NCBI RefSeq assembly: GCF_003063475.1
Contig: NZ_NESP01000001.1
Coordinates: forward strand, 310,001-374,000
From: Limnohabitans curvus
Lineage (GTDB): Bacteria; Pseudomonadota; Gammaproteobacteria; Burkholderiales; Burkholderiaceae_C
Direction: 5' to 3'
DNA length: 64,000 nucleotides
The position numbers and the translations under genes were made by a program. Position 1 is the stretch's first letter. Each line of letters opens with the position of its first letter. This document shows, one piece after another, positions 37,112 to 46,117 of this stretch. The notes under the pieces were generated by a model. That model did no database searches, was not told where the DNA came from, and was given only the letters and a program-made list of their open reading frames with translations.

Positions 37112-37509
37112 AGCTGGCACGAATTCAAAAGATTGGCCTAGTCTTCTTTGTTTGCACCCTACTGCCAGCCTATTGGATTGCAAATTGGCGCTACGAAGCA
37201 AACTTAGCCAACCTCACCGAAACGCTGAACAAAGAGCAGGCACTGCACCTCAGCACAGACAAGCTGCTGAGCAATTGCGAAAAAAATGCCGAGGGCAAAG
37301 CACACCCATACGATGCAACGCATCAAATCTGCAACCAAGGTTCGGACATCCATGCGCGTACGGATCATGCAATGGATTTGTTAACGCAAGAAAAAGCAAA
37401 CAATGAAACCAAGTGGTATCGCAACTTTGCACTTTCTATCTTGTTCTTTAACCTGCTTGCCGCAGCCCTTTACCGCTTGAATACTTACCTCAACCGAGAC
37501 GTTGGATAA
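37108..37509 (+). CDS. Small two-helix membrane protein, unknown
   Basis: A 133-residue protein with one hydrophobic helix at the N-terminus (IGLVFFVCTLLPAYWIANW) and one near the C-terminus (FALSILFFNLLAAALYRL). Between them is a roughly 80-residue polar region with two cysteines (SNCEKN and HQICNQG), probably periplasmic. The start is the ATG that overlaps the DUF1330 stop; an earlier ATG in frame lies inside that gene. I do not recognise the family. It is the last gene before the tRNA-Cys fragment, so it marks the edge of the backbone. Confidence 0.6.
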   Translation: MKLARIQKIGLVFFVCTLLPAYWIANWRYEANLANLTETLNKEQALHLSTDKLLSNCEKNAEGKAHPYDATHQICNQGSDIHARTDHAMDLLTQEKANNETKWYRNFALSILFFNLLAAALYRLNTYLNRDVG

Positions 37510-37537
37510 GCACCGTCAAGCTGGCAAAACAGGCAAG

Positions 37538-37573
37538 AAAAAAGCCGTTACTGCGAACAGTAACGGCTTTTTA
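37538..37573. terminator. Bidirectional terminator next to tRNA-Cys fragment 1
   Basis: A perfect stem, AAAAAAGCCGTTACTG at 37538-37553 with its complement at 37558-37572, has a CGAA loop. T-runs lie on both strands. It ends the small plus-strand operon and, on the minus strand, follows the tRNA-Cys 3' end. A diverged copy sits at 52298-52325. Confidence 0.9.
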
Positions 37574-37575
37574 TT

Positions 37576-37620
37576 TGGAGGCGCGACCCAGAGTCGAACT
37601 GGGCTAAACGGATTTGCAAC
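37576..37620 (-). repeat. tRNA-Cys(GCA) 3' fragment, left copy (attachment-site repeat)
   Basis: On the minus strand this is the 3' part of a tRNA-Cys gene from the anticodon onward: TTGCAAATCCG, T-arm CCCAGTTCGACTCTGGG, acceptor TCGCGCC, the Cys discriminator T, then CCA. The 5' half is absent. It matches 52333-52377 at 44 of 45 positions in the same orientation. Such 3' fragments are left when islands enter tRNA genes. Confidence 0.88.
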
Positions 37621-37630
37621 GTATATACGT
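37619..37630. repeat. 12-bp palindrome at the island edge
   Basis: ACGTATATACGT is a perfect palindrome that abuts the end of tRNA-Cys fragment 1. It could be part of the attachment region, though 12-bp palindromes of this composition also arise by chance. Confidence 0.25.
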
Positions 37631-37856
37631 CTAAATTTACCCATATAAATCAATGCGTTATCAATTAATTCCTGAGCCGTGTAATAAAACGTGTAATTGA
37701 TACTTAGCCTTCATTCCAAACTTTTAAACGAGCTTTGACCAGAGACTGCGGCAATCGGCATCTGGGGTGAGTATGAATTCTGCTCAATCAAACAACTTCT
37801 TCTCAGCGGCCACATGTTGCATTACATCCAATAGTGATTCACGTAGCGTGATTAAG

Positions 37857-37949
37857 TGTGACCCGCAGATGACGACCGCGCTGCTTGATGAATTGACAAA
37901 TCACTGTCATATTAAGCATGCTGGCAACGATTTTTTACGTTTGATTTAG
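37857..37949 (+). pseudogene. IstB-like remnant (C-terminus of an IS21-family ATPase)
   Basis: The translated stretch DPQMTTALLDELTNHCHIK, then HAGNDFLRL, matches the end of IS21-family IstB helper ATPases as I recall it (TTALLDRLTHHC.I.ETGND). Only about 30 residues remain, in a 457-base stretch (37510-37966) that otherwise holds the terminator and tRNA-Cys fragment and no other gene. It is a leftover of an insertion sequence at the island edge. Confidence 0.6.
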
Positions 37950-37966
37950 GGTAATGCTACTGAATG

Positions 37967-39373
37967 CTACTTCGCAGTTTGCATCATTTGCGGCAACCAC
38001 AATGAAATTTCAGGTATGTAGGTAATTGCGATCAACGACAGAAACAAGGGGATCAACCACGGCATGATCGCCACCGTGGTTCTCTCGACCGAAAGCTTGG
38101 AGATTCGTGCCAACACGAACAGCACCATGCCGAGCGGAGGATGAAGCAATCCGATCATCAGGTTCAGCACCATGATCAAACCAAAATGAATTGGATCAAT
38201 GCCTAACTTCAAAACGATCGGCAACAAAATTGGGACCAAGATCGTGATGGCCGCAGTCGTATCAATGAAGCATCCGACAACCAGAATCAGCAGGTTCGCC
38301 AAGATCAAAAACACCCACTTGGTTTGGGTAAAGCTTAGGATCCAGTCGGCCAGTATTTGCGCTGCTTGGCTGGTCGTGAGTAACCAAGCAAATATTGATG
38401 CGGCGGTCACGATGAACAACACACTAGCAGTGGTTTCAACCGTGTCGAAGGTTGCCTTTGCCAAGCTGCTAAGGGTCATCGACCGATAGCGCACCAGACC
38501 TAGAAACAGCGCCCAAACAACCGCCGCCATCGCAGCCTCAGTGGGGGTGAACCAGCCCATGGTCATGCCGCCGATCAGAATGACTGGGGCCATCAGCGCC
38601 ATCACTGCAGAGAATTTGAAATACCAGTCAGCGAACAGCAGTGCGGCCATGGCGCCACCCACAGCAAAGTTGACCGACACACCGACCAATGTCATAAGCC
38701 AAATCGACAATGGGAAAAGTAATACGACCAGAATTTCAACCCCAGCGCTGCCCAAATCTTTCCATGAGAACAGAACGTCGCCGCCCCAGTTGTTGCGGCG
38801 CGCAATAAAAGCCACGGTCGCCATCATAAATAGCATCATCACCACGCCCGGCAACACGCCAGCGAGAAAGAGCGCGCCGATTGAGACGTTGGCCATCATG
38901 CCGTAAATCACGAAAGGCAGCGATGGCGGGAAAATCGGACCGAGCGTGGCTGATGCAGCCGTCACGCCGACTGCAAATTCTGGACTGTACCCGTGATCTT
39001 TCATCGCTTTGATTTCAATCGTGCCAAGCCCAGCTGCATCTGCGATGGCGGTGCCAGACATGCCCGAGAAGATCACTGATCCGACAATATTGACCTGCCC
39101 GAGACCGCCCTTCATCCATCCAACCAGGGCCACTGCAAATTTGTAAATGCGTCCGGTAATGCCGGCGATATTCATCAGATTACCGGCAAGTATGAAAAAC
39201 GGCACAGCCAAAAGTGGAAAGCTTTCAACGCCTGCGATCATTCGCTGGGCCACGATGACATCCGGCACAGACCCGGTGATCAAAATGTACAAGAGCGATG
39301 CGATCGCCATGGCCATGGCAACTGGCAACCCAATCAACATCAAGCCAAGAAAAGAACCAATAAGTGTTGTCAT
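37967..39373 (-). CDS. dctM: TRAP transporter large permease (DctM)
   Basis: A 468-residue inner-membrane protein with about 12 transmembrane segments, the large subunit of a sodium-driven tripartite ATP-independent periplasmic (TRAP) transporter. Typical parts are GLPVAMAMAIASLLYI, VPFFILAGNLMNIAGIT, MSGTAIADAAGLGTIEI and PPSLPFVIYGMMANVSIGALFLAGV. It should move a carboxylate with the small permease and binding protein directly upstream on the same strand. It is the last gene of the minus-strand block and lies next to the island edge. Confidence 0.94.
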   Translation of the reverse strand: MTTLIGSFLGLMLIGLPVAMAMAIASLLYILITGSVPDVIVAQRMIAGVESFPLLAVPFFILAGNLMNIAGITGRIYKFAVALVGWMKGGLGQVNIVGSVIFSGMSGTAIADAAGLGTIEIKAMKDHGYSPEFAVGVTAASATLGPIFPPSLPFVIYGMMANVSIGALFLAGVLPGVVMMLFMMATVAFIARRNNWGGDVLFSWKDLGSAGVEILVVLLFPLSIWLMTLVGVSVNFAVGGAMAALLFADWYFKFSAVMALMAPVILIGGMTMGWFTPTEAAMAAVVWALFLGLVRYRSMTLSSLAKATFDTVETTASVLFIVTAASIFAWLLTTSQAAQILADWILSFTQTKWVFLILANLLILVVGCFIDTTAAITILVPILLPIVLKLGIDPIHFGLIMVLNLMIGLLHPPLGMVLFVLARISKLSVERTTVAIMPWLIPLFLSLIAITYIPEISLWLPQMMQTAK

Positions 39374-39376
39374 GAG

Positions 39377-39955
39377 TTATGCCTCTGAACCGTCGTAAGC
39401 TTGGGGCTTCTCAAGTGCTGAAAAACCAAGTTTTGCGTTTCTCCAGGTGATCTGCCCTGCGCGGATCACCATCATTGAAAAACCGAATAAGGTCAGCCAA
39501 TAGATGATGTTTTTAGGCCATCTCAGGGTGGTCATTTGTTCATCACCGACCAGCTCGATGTACTTCCATACGAGATAAGTCAGGTACGCAAGAAACACGA
39601 GTCGAATCAGATCCACCAACGTGGCCAATCCGCGAGAAACTGAAACCGGTAGATACCGATACAGCAGATCAACTTGGATATGTCGGTCCTTGCGGATACA
39701 CGTGGCCGCACCGATAAAGACAAGGGCAATCAGACAGTTGGTGGCCAGCTCCTCGGTCCAAGCCAGAGAGTCGTTGAGCGCGTAACGGGTAAAGAACTGG
39801 AGAAAGACGAGTACCACCATCATCCAGAACACACCCAGCGTAATCCAGTCGTCAAAACGATAGTCGGACAAATCCGCGGTATGGTGGTCGGCCTCATCAA
39901 AGCTGTGGGCTAGCTCTTCGACACTGGCTGCGGCGTGAGAGAGTGTTTGTTCCAT
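39377..39955 (-). CDS. dctQ: TRAP transporter small permease (DctQ)
   Basis: A four-helix inner-membrane subunit of the TRAP transporter (192 residues from the chosen start). Seen are the helices WMMVVLVFLQFFTRYAL, ELATNCLIALVFIGAA, LVFLAYLTYLVWKYI and IIYWLTLFGFSMMVIRAG, with the family motif RYALNDSLAWTEELA. The N-terminal tail (about 40 residues, acidic) is longer than usual. The ATG at MEQTLSHAA is taken; one five codons earlier is possible. It is 3 bases from the dctM start. Confidence 0.9.
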   Translation of the reverse strand: MEQTLSHAAASVEELAHSFDEADHHTADLSDYRFDDWITLGVFWMMVVLVFLQFFTRYALNDSLAWTEELATNCLIALVFIGAATCIRKDRHIQVDLLYRYLPVSVSRGLATLVDLIRLVFLAYLTYLVWKYIELVGDEQMTTLRWPKNIIYWLTLFGFSMMVIRAGQITWRNAKLGFSALEKPQAYDGSEA

Positions 39956-40040
39956 ACAGGAAACCTTCATAAAAGAATGCGGGCGCGAGTCAGGGACGGT
40001 TGACCCGATCCCTGGCTACTTGTTCTCAACAGTGGCGCGT

Positions 40041-41009
40041 TTATTTGATGTTTTGGATGAGATCCCAGTCGGCCTTGCGATAGCCGAAGTCTTCAAATTT
40101 GACACTCTTGAGTACCGACTCGCGGAAATCATTGCGATCTGTGTCAGTCACAGACAAGCCTTTTTTCTTGAAGAAATCAACCATTTGTTTTTCGCGGGCC
40201 ACGAGGTCGACCGATGCTTTTTCCGACGCCTCCTGTGCGATGTCGGTCATGATCTTTTTCTCGGCATCGGTCAGCTGTTTCCAAAGCTTTCCTGCCACCA
40301 CGATGTTCAGGTGTTCAACGATATGCCCAGTGAGGATGATGTTTTTCTGAACTTCATAAAACTTCTTTGCTTCGATGGTGGTAAGAGGGTTCTCTTGCGC
40401 CTCTACCGTCCCGTTTTGCAATGCAAGGTATACCTCTGCAAAGGGAATTGGCGTCGCATTGGCACCGCAGGCACGTGGCATGGCCAAGTAAACCGGGGTA
40501 TCGGGCACACGCATTTTCAAGCCCTTCAGGTCGGCGCACTTTGTAATCAGTTTGTTGGCCGTCGTATGGCGCGTGCCGTAATACATGGAGCCGAGTATCT
40601 GGTGGCCGGTTTTCTCGGCATAACCCTTATTCAGGTCCTTGTAGACATCGCTCTTAAAAAATTTAAGCAAATGATCCACATCCCGGAAGGTATAGGGATA
40701 GTAGGTTACGCCGATTGGGGCATAGCTCTTTGCCGCAAAACCAGCTCCGGTAACGATGATGTCAACAGTGCCAAGTGTCAGGCCTTGGTTCAGATCATTT
40801 TCCTTGCCAAGTTGCGAAGCCGGATAGACATCGGCCGAGTATTTACCGTTGGTGCGTTTATTGAGTTCGTTAGCTGCCCACATTGACCATATATGGAACG
40901 GCTCAGACGTCTCCATGATGTGGGCCCACTTGAGTTTGGTTTGAGCGAATGCGCCACTTGCACAACTCGCAACAACCGATGCGAGCAACACTTTTTTCCA
41001 TAATTTCAT
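40041..41009 (-). CDS. dctP: TRAP transporter periplasmic binding protein (DctP)
   Basis: A 322-residue exported binding protein with signal peptide MKLWKKVLLASVVASCASGAFAQ. DctP-family features are LKWAHIMETSEPFHIWSM, NGKYSADVYPASQLGKENDLNQG, DLKGLKMRVPDTPVYL and the conserved binding arginine there, then NGTVEAQENPL. It captures an organic acid anion for DctQM. Size and ligand are not told by sequence alone; the adjacent catabolic genes suggest an acid that enters the local pathway. Confidence 0.92.
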   Translation of the reverse strand: MKLWKKVLLASVVASCASGAFAQTKLKWAHIMETSEPFHIWSMWAANELNKRTNGKYSADVYPASQLGKENDLNQGLTLGTVDIIVTGAGFAAKSYAPIGVTYYPYTFRDVDHLLKFFKSDVYKDLNKGYAEKTGHQILGSMYYGTRHTTANKLITKCADLKGLKMRVPDTPVYLAMPRACGANATPIPFAEVYLALQNGTVEAQENPLTTIEAKKFYEVQKNIILTGHIVEHLNIVVAGKLWKQLTDAEKKIMTDIAQEASEKASVDLVAREKQMVDFFKKKGLSVTDTDRNDFRESVLKSVKFEDFGYRKADWDLIQNIK

Positions 41010-41081
41010 TTCTGTCTCCTAGTGATTGAGTTGTTGAACTGACTACCTTGGGTTATTTCTTTTTTAGAACCGGCACGTTGT

Positions 41082-42062
41082 TCAAGAACCCGAGGGGTCG
41101 AACGTGATGCCTTGTGTTTTCACTGTGTTCTTCATCCGCTCAAGAGCTGCTTTTATTTCTGCACCAAACTCGGCTGGTGTTGTTCCAGCCGGCTCCGAGC
41201 CGCTTTGAACGATGCGCTCTTTGACTTCAGGCAATGCCAACACCTTGAGGGTTGCGGCGTTCAACTTTTTGACGATGTCATCAGGCGTCTTGGCGGGTGC
41301 AACCAAGCCGTACCAGACAGCGTCGTTGATAGGCTTTAGGCCGAGCTCCGCATATGTTGGAACGTTGGGCAATGATTCCAGTCGCTTATCCCAAGCCACC
41401 GCAATCGGGCGCAGCCGATTGCTTTGAATATGGGCGAGCGAACCTGGCAAGCTATCAAAAAATAACTCAACGTGGCCACTCATCACATCGGTCAACGCTG
41501 GACCAGAACCACGATACGGGACATGAATGATGTCCGTGCCAGTCAGCGAGGTAAAGAGTGCGCCAGTCAAATGATGTACGCCACACGCACCGCCGGTGGC
41601 ATAGCGGACTTTGCCTGGATTCTTCTTCAGGTAAGCATGCAGCTCTTGGTAGTTTTTAGCTCCAATGCCAGGAAATATGGACAGTACGTTGGGCGTACGT
41701 GCCAAATTGCTGATGGGCGCAAAGTCTTGTAATGCGTCGTAGCCGCCTTTTGGATTACAAGCCGGATTGGCCGCGTGCGTGCCGACAGTCGCAATACCTA
41801 GCGTGTATCCATCGGGCGCTGCTCTTGCGATAGCCGTGGTGCCAATACTCCCGCCTGCACCGCTTTTGTTGTCCACCACGACCGGTTGGCCGAGCTCTTT
41901 ACTCAGCGCTTCGGCGACGATACGGCCAACGATGTCAGTCGCCCCTCCTGGTGGGAACGGAATGATCATCTTGATTGCTTTGTTTGGGTAGTTCTGCGCC
42001 TGAGCGGATATGGCAATGGCCAGACCAGCGATCAATGCGAGCAGCTGTTTATAAGATGGCAT
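41082..42062 (-). CDS. Bug/TctC-family binding protein in the catabolic island
   Basis: A 326-residue exported protein with a signal peptide (LLALIAGLAIAISAQAQ) and the Bug hallmarks: YPNKAIKMIIPFPPGGATD, VDNKSGAGGSIGTTA, APDGYTLGIA, RYATGGACGVHHLTG and HVPYRGSGPALTDV. It is expected to bind a carboxylate in the periplasm. No TctA/TctB genes are present. Upstream, the near-palindrome ATGTGTCGACACTT at 42098-42111 matches one at the GntR promoter, so this gene is probably under the island's regulator. Confidence 0.9.
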   Translation of the reverse strand: MPSYKQLLALIAGLAIAISAQAQNYPNKAIKMIIPFPPGGATDIVGRIVAEALSKELGQPVVVDNKSGAGGSIGTTAIARAAPDGYTLGIATVGTHAANPACNPKGGYDALQDFAPISNLARTPNVLSIFPGIGAKNYQELHAYLKKNPGKVRYATGGACGVHHLTGALFTSLTGTDIIHVPYRGSGPALTDVMSGHVELFFDSLPGSLAHIQSNRLRPIAVAWDKRLESLPNVPTYAELGLKPINDAVWYGLVAPAKTPDDIVKKLNAATLKVLALPEVKERIVQSGSEPAGTTPAEFGAEIKAALERMKNTVKTQGITFDPSGS

Positions 42063-42097
42063 ATTTATCTTTCTCTATGTGTCGTCAACAATAGTAC

Positions 42098-42111
42098 ATG
42101 TGTCGACACTT
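42098..42111. promoter_or_regulatory. Candidate GntR operator upstream of the island Bug gene
   Basis: ATGTGTCGACACTT contains the perfect palindrome GTGTCGACAC (42100-42109). It differs by one base from the site at 51482-51495 and lies 36 bases before the Bug gene. A further GTGTCG half-site lies nearby at 42080. Confidence 0.6.
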
Positions 42112-42236
42112 GGATGTCAATATTCAATTTAAATTAAATTTATGTATGCACATTCGGGTTTTTACCAGTTCTAAGAATGAATTAGTCATCAACATTAGGT
42201 TTGAGAGGTTTGGCGTTCAGCGAAGGACGCCGCGAA

Positions 42237-43148
42237 TCAGAATCGGTTGGTGTTCGCGAGCCAGATGAGTAGCGGACACAGCACAGCGAACGCTGCGGTC
42301 GACACCAGTACTGCGCCGGCCACGACGTCGCCGTACGTGCTGAACCGCTGAACGTAGATGCAGTTGACGATCGCGACCGGCATGGCTAATTGCAGCGTCA
42401 TCACGCTGGCGACTAGCGGCGGCAGATTGATCATGTGAATGACCAGCGCACCGGCAAGCAGACCGATCAACAGTCGCATGGCGCCAACGACGGCACCTTG
42501 GCGAATACCCGTGCGCGATACGGTAGCGAGCGCATACCCTAGATTCAGCAGCATTAGCGGCACGGCGAGGGTGCCAATCAACCGTGCACTTTCGAGCAAG
42601 GGTGCGGGTGCTGCGATATCGGACGCCCGCAGCACGACTACCAGCAGGCAGGCGTACATGATGCCTTTTGGCAAAGGCTGTCCGCGATTACCGCCCCTGC
42701 TCATGACCCAAACACCCAGCGTGTGCTGGACGAGAGAGTTGACTGCAAAGAATGCGACCGCAACTGCCAAGCCAGTGTCACCGAACGCCAGTTGCGCAAT
42801 GGGAAGTCCTAGATTGCCCGTATTGGGAAAGGTGACCGTGGGCCCGAGCGTGCGCGCAGGCATGTTGAGACTGCGCAGGGCTAACCCACTAAAGACGGCA
42901 GCAAGACCGAGTCCGAGCAAGGTGGCAGAGCCGACTTCCAGCAACTGCAAGTTGTCTAGCCTTGTCGTCATTAGCGTGTAAAACACCAGCGCTGGCGTGC
43001 TGATGGTCGTCGCGAGCATCGCGATGAACTGCGCTGGATAGGTGAGCTTGCGAACACCACAAACCGCACCGATGCCCGCGCAGCAAACGACAGGCAGCAA
43101 AAGCGTGGCGATATGGGCATAGATGTCGAGCCACATACCAACCGTCAT
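42237..43148 (-). CDS. AEC-family transporter (auxin efflux carrier type)
   Basis: A 303-residue inner-membrane protein with about ten transmembrane segments of the AEC family. Typical parts are LLPVVCCAGIGAVCG, IGALPSPFVPNTGN-like FPNTGNLGLPIAQLAFGD (the conserved FxNxGNxGLP motif), AVNSLVQHTLGVW and LQLAMPVAIVN. Relatives move small organic acids such as malate or malonate; direction is not predictable. The stop of the upstream oxidoreductase overlaps its start (4 bases), so it is in the same operon. Confidence 0.85.
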   Translation of the reverse strand: MTVGMWLDIYAHIATLLLPVVCCAGIGAVCGVRKLTYPAQFIAMLATTISTPALVFYTLMTTRLDNLQLLEVGSATLLGLGLAAVFSGLALRSLNMPARTLGPTVTFPNTGNLGLPIAQLAFGDTGLAVAVAFFAVNSLVQHTLGVWVMSRGGNRGQPLPKGIMYACLLVVVLRASDIAAPAPLLESARLIGTLAVPLMLLNLGYALATVSRTGIRQGAVVGAMRLLIGLLAGALVIHMINLPPLVASVMTLQLAMPVAIVNCIYVQRFSTYGDVVAGAVLVSTAAFAVLCPLLIWLANTNRF

Positions 43149-44830
43149 GCCGTATGTGGTGCCTGCTTGCGCACAGGCGGCTGTAGCGTCTCATCGCCTT
43201 GCAACTCGTTGAGCAGCAGATCGGCGGCCCGCTCGGCGATCATCAGTACGGTGGCGTTTGTGTTGGTTGACGTCATGGTAGGCATGACAGACCCGTCGAT
43301 CACCCGCAGCCGTTTCACGCCATGCACGCGCAAGTGGGCATCGACGACGCAGCCTGCTGTCGGGTCTGTGCCCATCCGGCATGTACCAACGCCGTGATAA
43401 ACGGTTGACCCGTTGTCGCGGGCGTATTGCAGCAGCGCCTCGTCGGTGGCTGCCTGCGAGCCAGGTACGGTTTCGCCAACGACGTAGGGTATGAGTGACG
43501 GCTGATTGGCCAATTCACGGCCAATCCGCAGACCGGCGATGACCGTTTGCCTGTCCAAGGGGTCACTCAGATAATGCGGCGCTATGGTGGGTGTCTTGGT
43601 GCTATCGCTCGACGTGATGTGGACGTGGCCGCGGCTTTGCGGGCGCATTTGCCAGACACCGAACGACAAACCGGGCTCGTCTTCCAGTTCTCCGATGCGG
43701 CCTTCCTTAAAGCTGCCTGGCGCGATCACAAACTGCACGTCCGGCCGAGTCGTGAGTCCCGTCGACGCGAACGCACCAATCACAGCCGCGCTGTAGGTCA
43801 AGATACCGTCACCTGACACCACGTACTTCGCAACTTCCTTGGCCAAGGCTGCGCCATGTGAGCGTTCATTGGCGGTTGCAATGTCCTTGATGCGAAAGCA
43901 CAACCTTGTCACGTAATGGTCTTGCAGGTTGTTACCCACACCTCGCAATGGCACTTGCGTGCGGATTCCCGCGTTATCGAGAACGTGCGGATCGCCAATG
44001 CCACTTAGCTCCAACAGACGCGGCGTGCCGATGACGCCAGCGCTGAGAATGACTTCCTTGCGAGCCTTCACGAAAACGGTCAGACCGCTCTCACGCCGGC
44101 ACTCGACGCCGGTGGCCGTCCGCTGGTCGCCCTCGCCTTGCATCATCACCTGCTTCACGTACAAGTCGGTGTGCACATTCAAGTTGGTGCGCGATGCGAC
44201 AGGCCACAAATAACCACGCGCCGCACTTGAGCGAATCCTGCCGTGGCGCGTTTGTTGGTAGTACCAGATAGACGGTCCTCGCGTGGTGACGTTCGGGTCC
44301 TCAACCATCTCTAGTCCCAACTCTTCTCCAGCCGTGATCACTTTGGCGCAAACCGCTGGTGGCGAAGCCACGCGCGTCACCTGAATCGGACCGTCGCTAC
44401 CGCGACGTGGGTCTTTCCCGTCCTGCCAAGTTTCGGAACGGCAGTAGTACGGCAGACAGTTGGCGAAATTCCAACCTGCGGCGCCGCTCGCTTCCCATGC
44501 GTCTATGTCGGCGGCGAAGGGCCGCACGTACAGCAGGCCGTTGATTGAACTGGAACCTCCCAGCCCACGGCCGCGCGGGAACAAGATTTCGCGGTCGCAC
44601 GCTTGCGCCTCGGGCGCTGTCTTGAACCCCCATGTGATGCTTGGATGGTCCAGCAAACGTAGAAAACCAGCAGGAATGTGAATCAATGGATGGCGATCGC
44701 GCCCGCCTGCCTCGATGAGTACCACCTTGTGTTTGCCGTCGGCTGACAACCGGTTGGCGAGTACACAGCCCGCCGTGCCAGCACCGACGATCACATAGTC
44801 GGCAACGATTTCTTCCTTGATCTGGTTCAT
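43145..44830 (-). CDS. GMC-family FAD alcohol oxidoreductase
   Basis: A 561-residue flavoenzyme of the glucose-methanol-choline group. The FAD-binding Rossmann start is DYVIVGAGTAGCVLANRLS; the first GMC signature GRGLGGSSSINGLLYVRP and the second, SAGVIGTPRLLELSGIG, are clear. The C-terminal YHGVGTCRMGTDPTAGCVVD contains the catalytic histidine region. It should oxidise an alcohol to an aldehyde, which the aldehyde dehydrogenase in the same cluster could take further. The substrate is not known; choline dehydrogenase-like is the nearest description. Confidence 0.9.
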   Translation of the reverse strand: MNQIKEEIVADYVIVGAGTAGCVLANRLSADGKHKVVLIEAGGRDRHPLIHIPAGFLRLLDHPSITWGFKTAPEAQACDREILFPRGRGLGGSSSINGLLYVRPFAADIDAWEASGAAGWNFANCLPYYCRSETWQDGKDPRRGSDGPIQVTRVASPPAVCAKVITAGEELGLEMVEDPNVTTRGPSIWYYQQTRHGRIRSSAARGYLWPVASRTNLNVHTDLYVKQVMMQGEGDQRTATGVECRRESGLTVFVKARKEVILSAGVIGTPRLLELSGIGDPHVLDNAGIRTQVPLRGVGNNLQDHYVTRLCFRIKDIATANERSHGAALAKEVAKYVVSGDGILTYSAAVIGAFASTGLTTRPDVQFVIAPGSFKEGRIGELEDEPGLSFGVWQMRPQSRGHVHITSSDSTKTPTIAPHYLSDPLDRQTVIAGLRIGRELANQPSLIPYVVGETVPGSQAATDEALLQYARDNGSTVYHGVGTCRMGTDPTAGCVVDAHLRVHGVKRLRVIDGSVMPTMTSTNTNATVLMIAERAADLLLNELQGDETLQPPVRKQAPHTA

Positions 44831-44834
44831 AACG

Positions 44835-46088
44835 TTACTCTGCAGGTTGGGTCACAGCGACGTCTTTCAGACGTGATCCTTTGACGACGCCATTGCTCAT
44901 CAGCGCATCGATCTCGTTGGCGCTAAAACCGTATTCGCGTAGCACTTCTTCGCTGTGCTGACCGAGCACCGGGGGCGGTCGTCGTAATTCCACGGGCGTG
45001 CCGTGTAGCGTCAGCGGATTGGCTATGTTGGTCATCGGCCCGGCGACCGGATGGTCAAAATGTAGAACTGCACCGGTGTGCTTGATCTGGGGGTCAGTCG
45101 TGAGGGCTGTGTGGTAATCCTGCACTGCCGCGCAGGGTACGTCGGCTTCGGACAACGTTTTAACCCAATAGTCAGCCGGCTGCTTGACGAAAGCGTCTTC
45201 CAATATCGCATCAAGTAGATGGCGATTGGCGGTGCGCTGAGTGTTGTTGATGAAGCGTTCATCTGTCAGTAGATCAATTCGCCCGAGCACGCGGCACAGA
45301 TTGGTCCAGAACTTCTCGGTGAAGCAGGCGGCAAAGAAGTATTTGCCATCCGCGCCTTCATAGTTGCGATAGGGAACCATCGTCGGATGGCCGCTACCAA
45401 GCCGTGAAGGTGCTTTGCCGCTGCGGATAGTTTCGCCGTCGCGTGGAATGGTGCTGAACAGCGCGGCCGCTAGCAAAGATGTATCGATCCGCTGACCAAT
45501 GCCTGTGCGTTCGCGATGCAGCAGTGCCGTGGTAATGCCTAGCGCCATCATGGCGGCCGCACCGAAATCAGGCAGCGGGGCACCTAGGCGCACTGGCAGG
45601 CCATCGGCCTCACCCGTCATATCCATCAACCCAGCAACCGCTTGCACGATTGGGTCGTTTGCGGGCCAAGCCGCTAAAGGGCCACTTTGCCCGAAGGCAG
45701 AGGCACTTGCGTAAATGATTTGTGGATTGATGGCGCGCACGGCTTCGTAGCCGATGCCCAGTCGATCCACCGTACCGGGACGGAAATTCTCGACGATCAC
45801 GTCAGCCGTCTTTGCCATGCGCAAGAAAACTGCCTTGCCAGCAGGCGACTTTAGGTCTAGCCGTAGGCTTCGCTTGTTTCGATTCTGCGACATGAACTGC
45901 ACGCTTTCACCGTTCACGAACTGGTTGCCTAGGTCGCGTGCTAGATCGCCGTGTGCCGGCTCTTCAACCTTAATAACGTCCGCACCCAGATCGCCGAGCA
46001 GCATGGTGCCGACAGGGCCAGCCGTCATGACACTCAAGTCGAGGATGGTGTAGCCGCTCAACGGCATTGGTTTAGTTTGTTCGCTCAT
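44835..46088 (-). CDS. Class III CoA transferase (CaiB/BaiF)
   Basis: A 417-residue CaiB/BaiF-type CoA transferase that moves CoA between carboxylic acids, for example from succinyl-CoA to the pathway acid. Family features are GYTILDLSVMTAGPVGTMLLGDLGADVIKVE near the N-terminus (given in two parts), the catalytic aspartate near DVIVENFRPGTVDRLG and QAVAGLMDMTGEADG, and ASAFGQSGPLAAWPANDP. It is 4 bases from the GMC gene and 29 from the FAD protein gene, so it is in one operon. It would activate an acid for the adjacent acyl-CoA dehydrogenase. Confidence 0.92.
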   Translation of the reverse strand: MSEQTKPMPLSGYTILDLSVMTAGPVGTMLLGDLGADVIKVEEPAHGDLARDLGNQFVNGESVQFMSQNRNKRSLRLDLKSPAGKAVFLRMAKTADVIVENFRPGTVDRLGIGYEAVRAINPQIIYASASAFGQSGPLAAWPANDPIVQAVAGLMDMTGEADGLPVRLGAPLPDFGAAAMMALGITTALLHRERTGIGQRIDTSLLAAALFSTIPRDGETIRSGKAPSRLGSGHPTMVPYRNYEGADGKYFFAACFTEKFWTNLCRVLGRIDLLTDERFINNTQRTANRHLLDAILEDAFVKQPADYWVKTLSEADVPCAAVQDYHTALTTDPQIKHTGAVLHFDHPVAGPMTNIANPLTLHGTPVELRRPPPVLGQHSEEVLREYGFSANEIDALMSNGVVKGSRLKDVAVTQPAE

Positions 46089-46117
46089 GGAGGTGTCTCG
46101 TTACTTGTGGGGTTGCC

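Noticed and set aside
37576..37620. Functional tRNA-Cys genes at 37.6 and 52.3 kb
   Set aside because: Both lack the 5' acceptor strand, D-arm and the 5' anticodon stem, so neither can fold into a tRNA.
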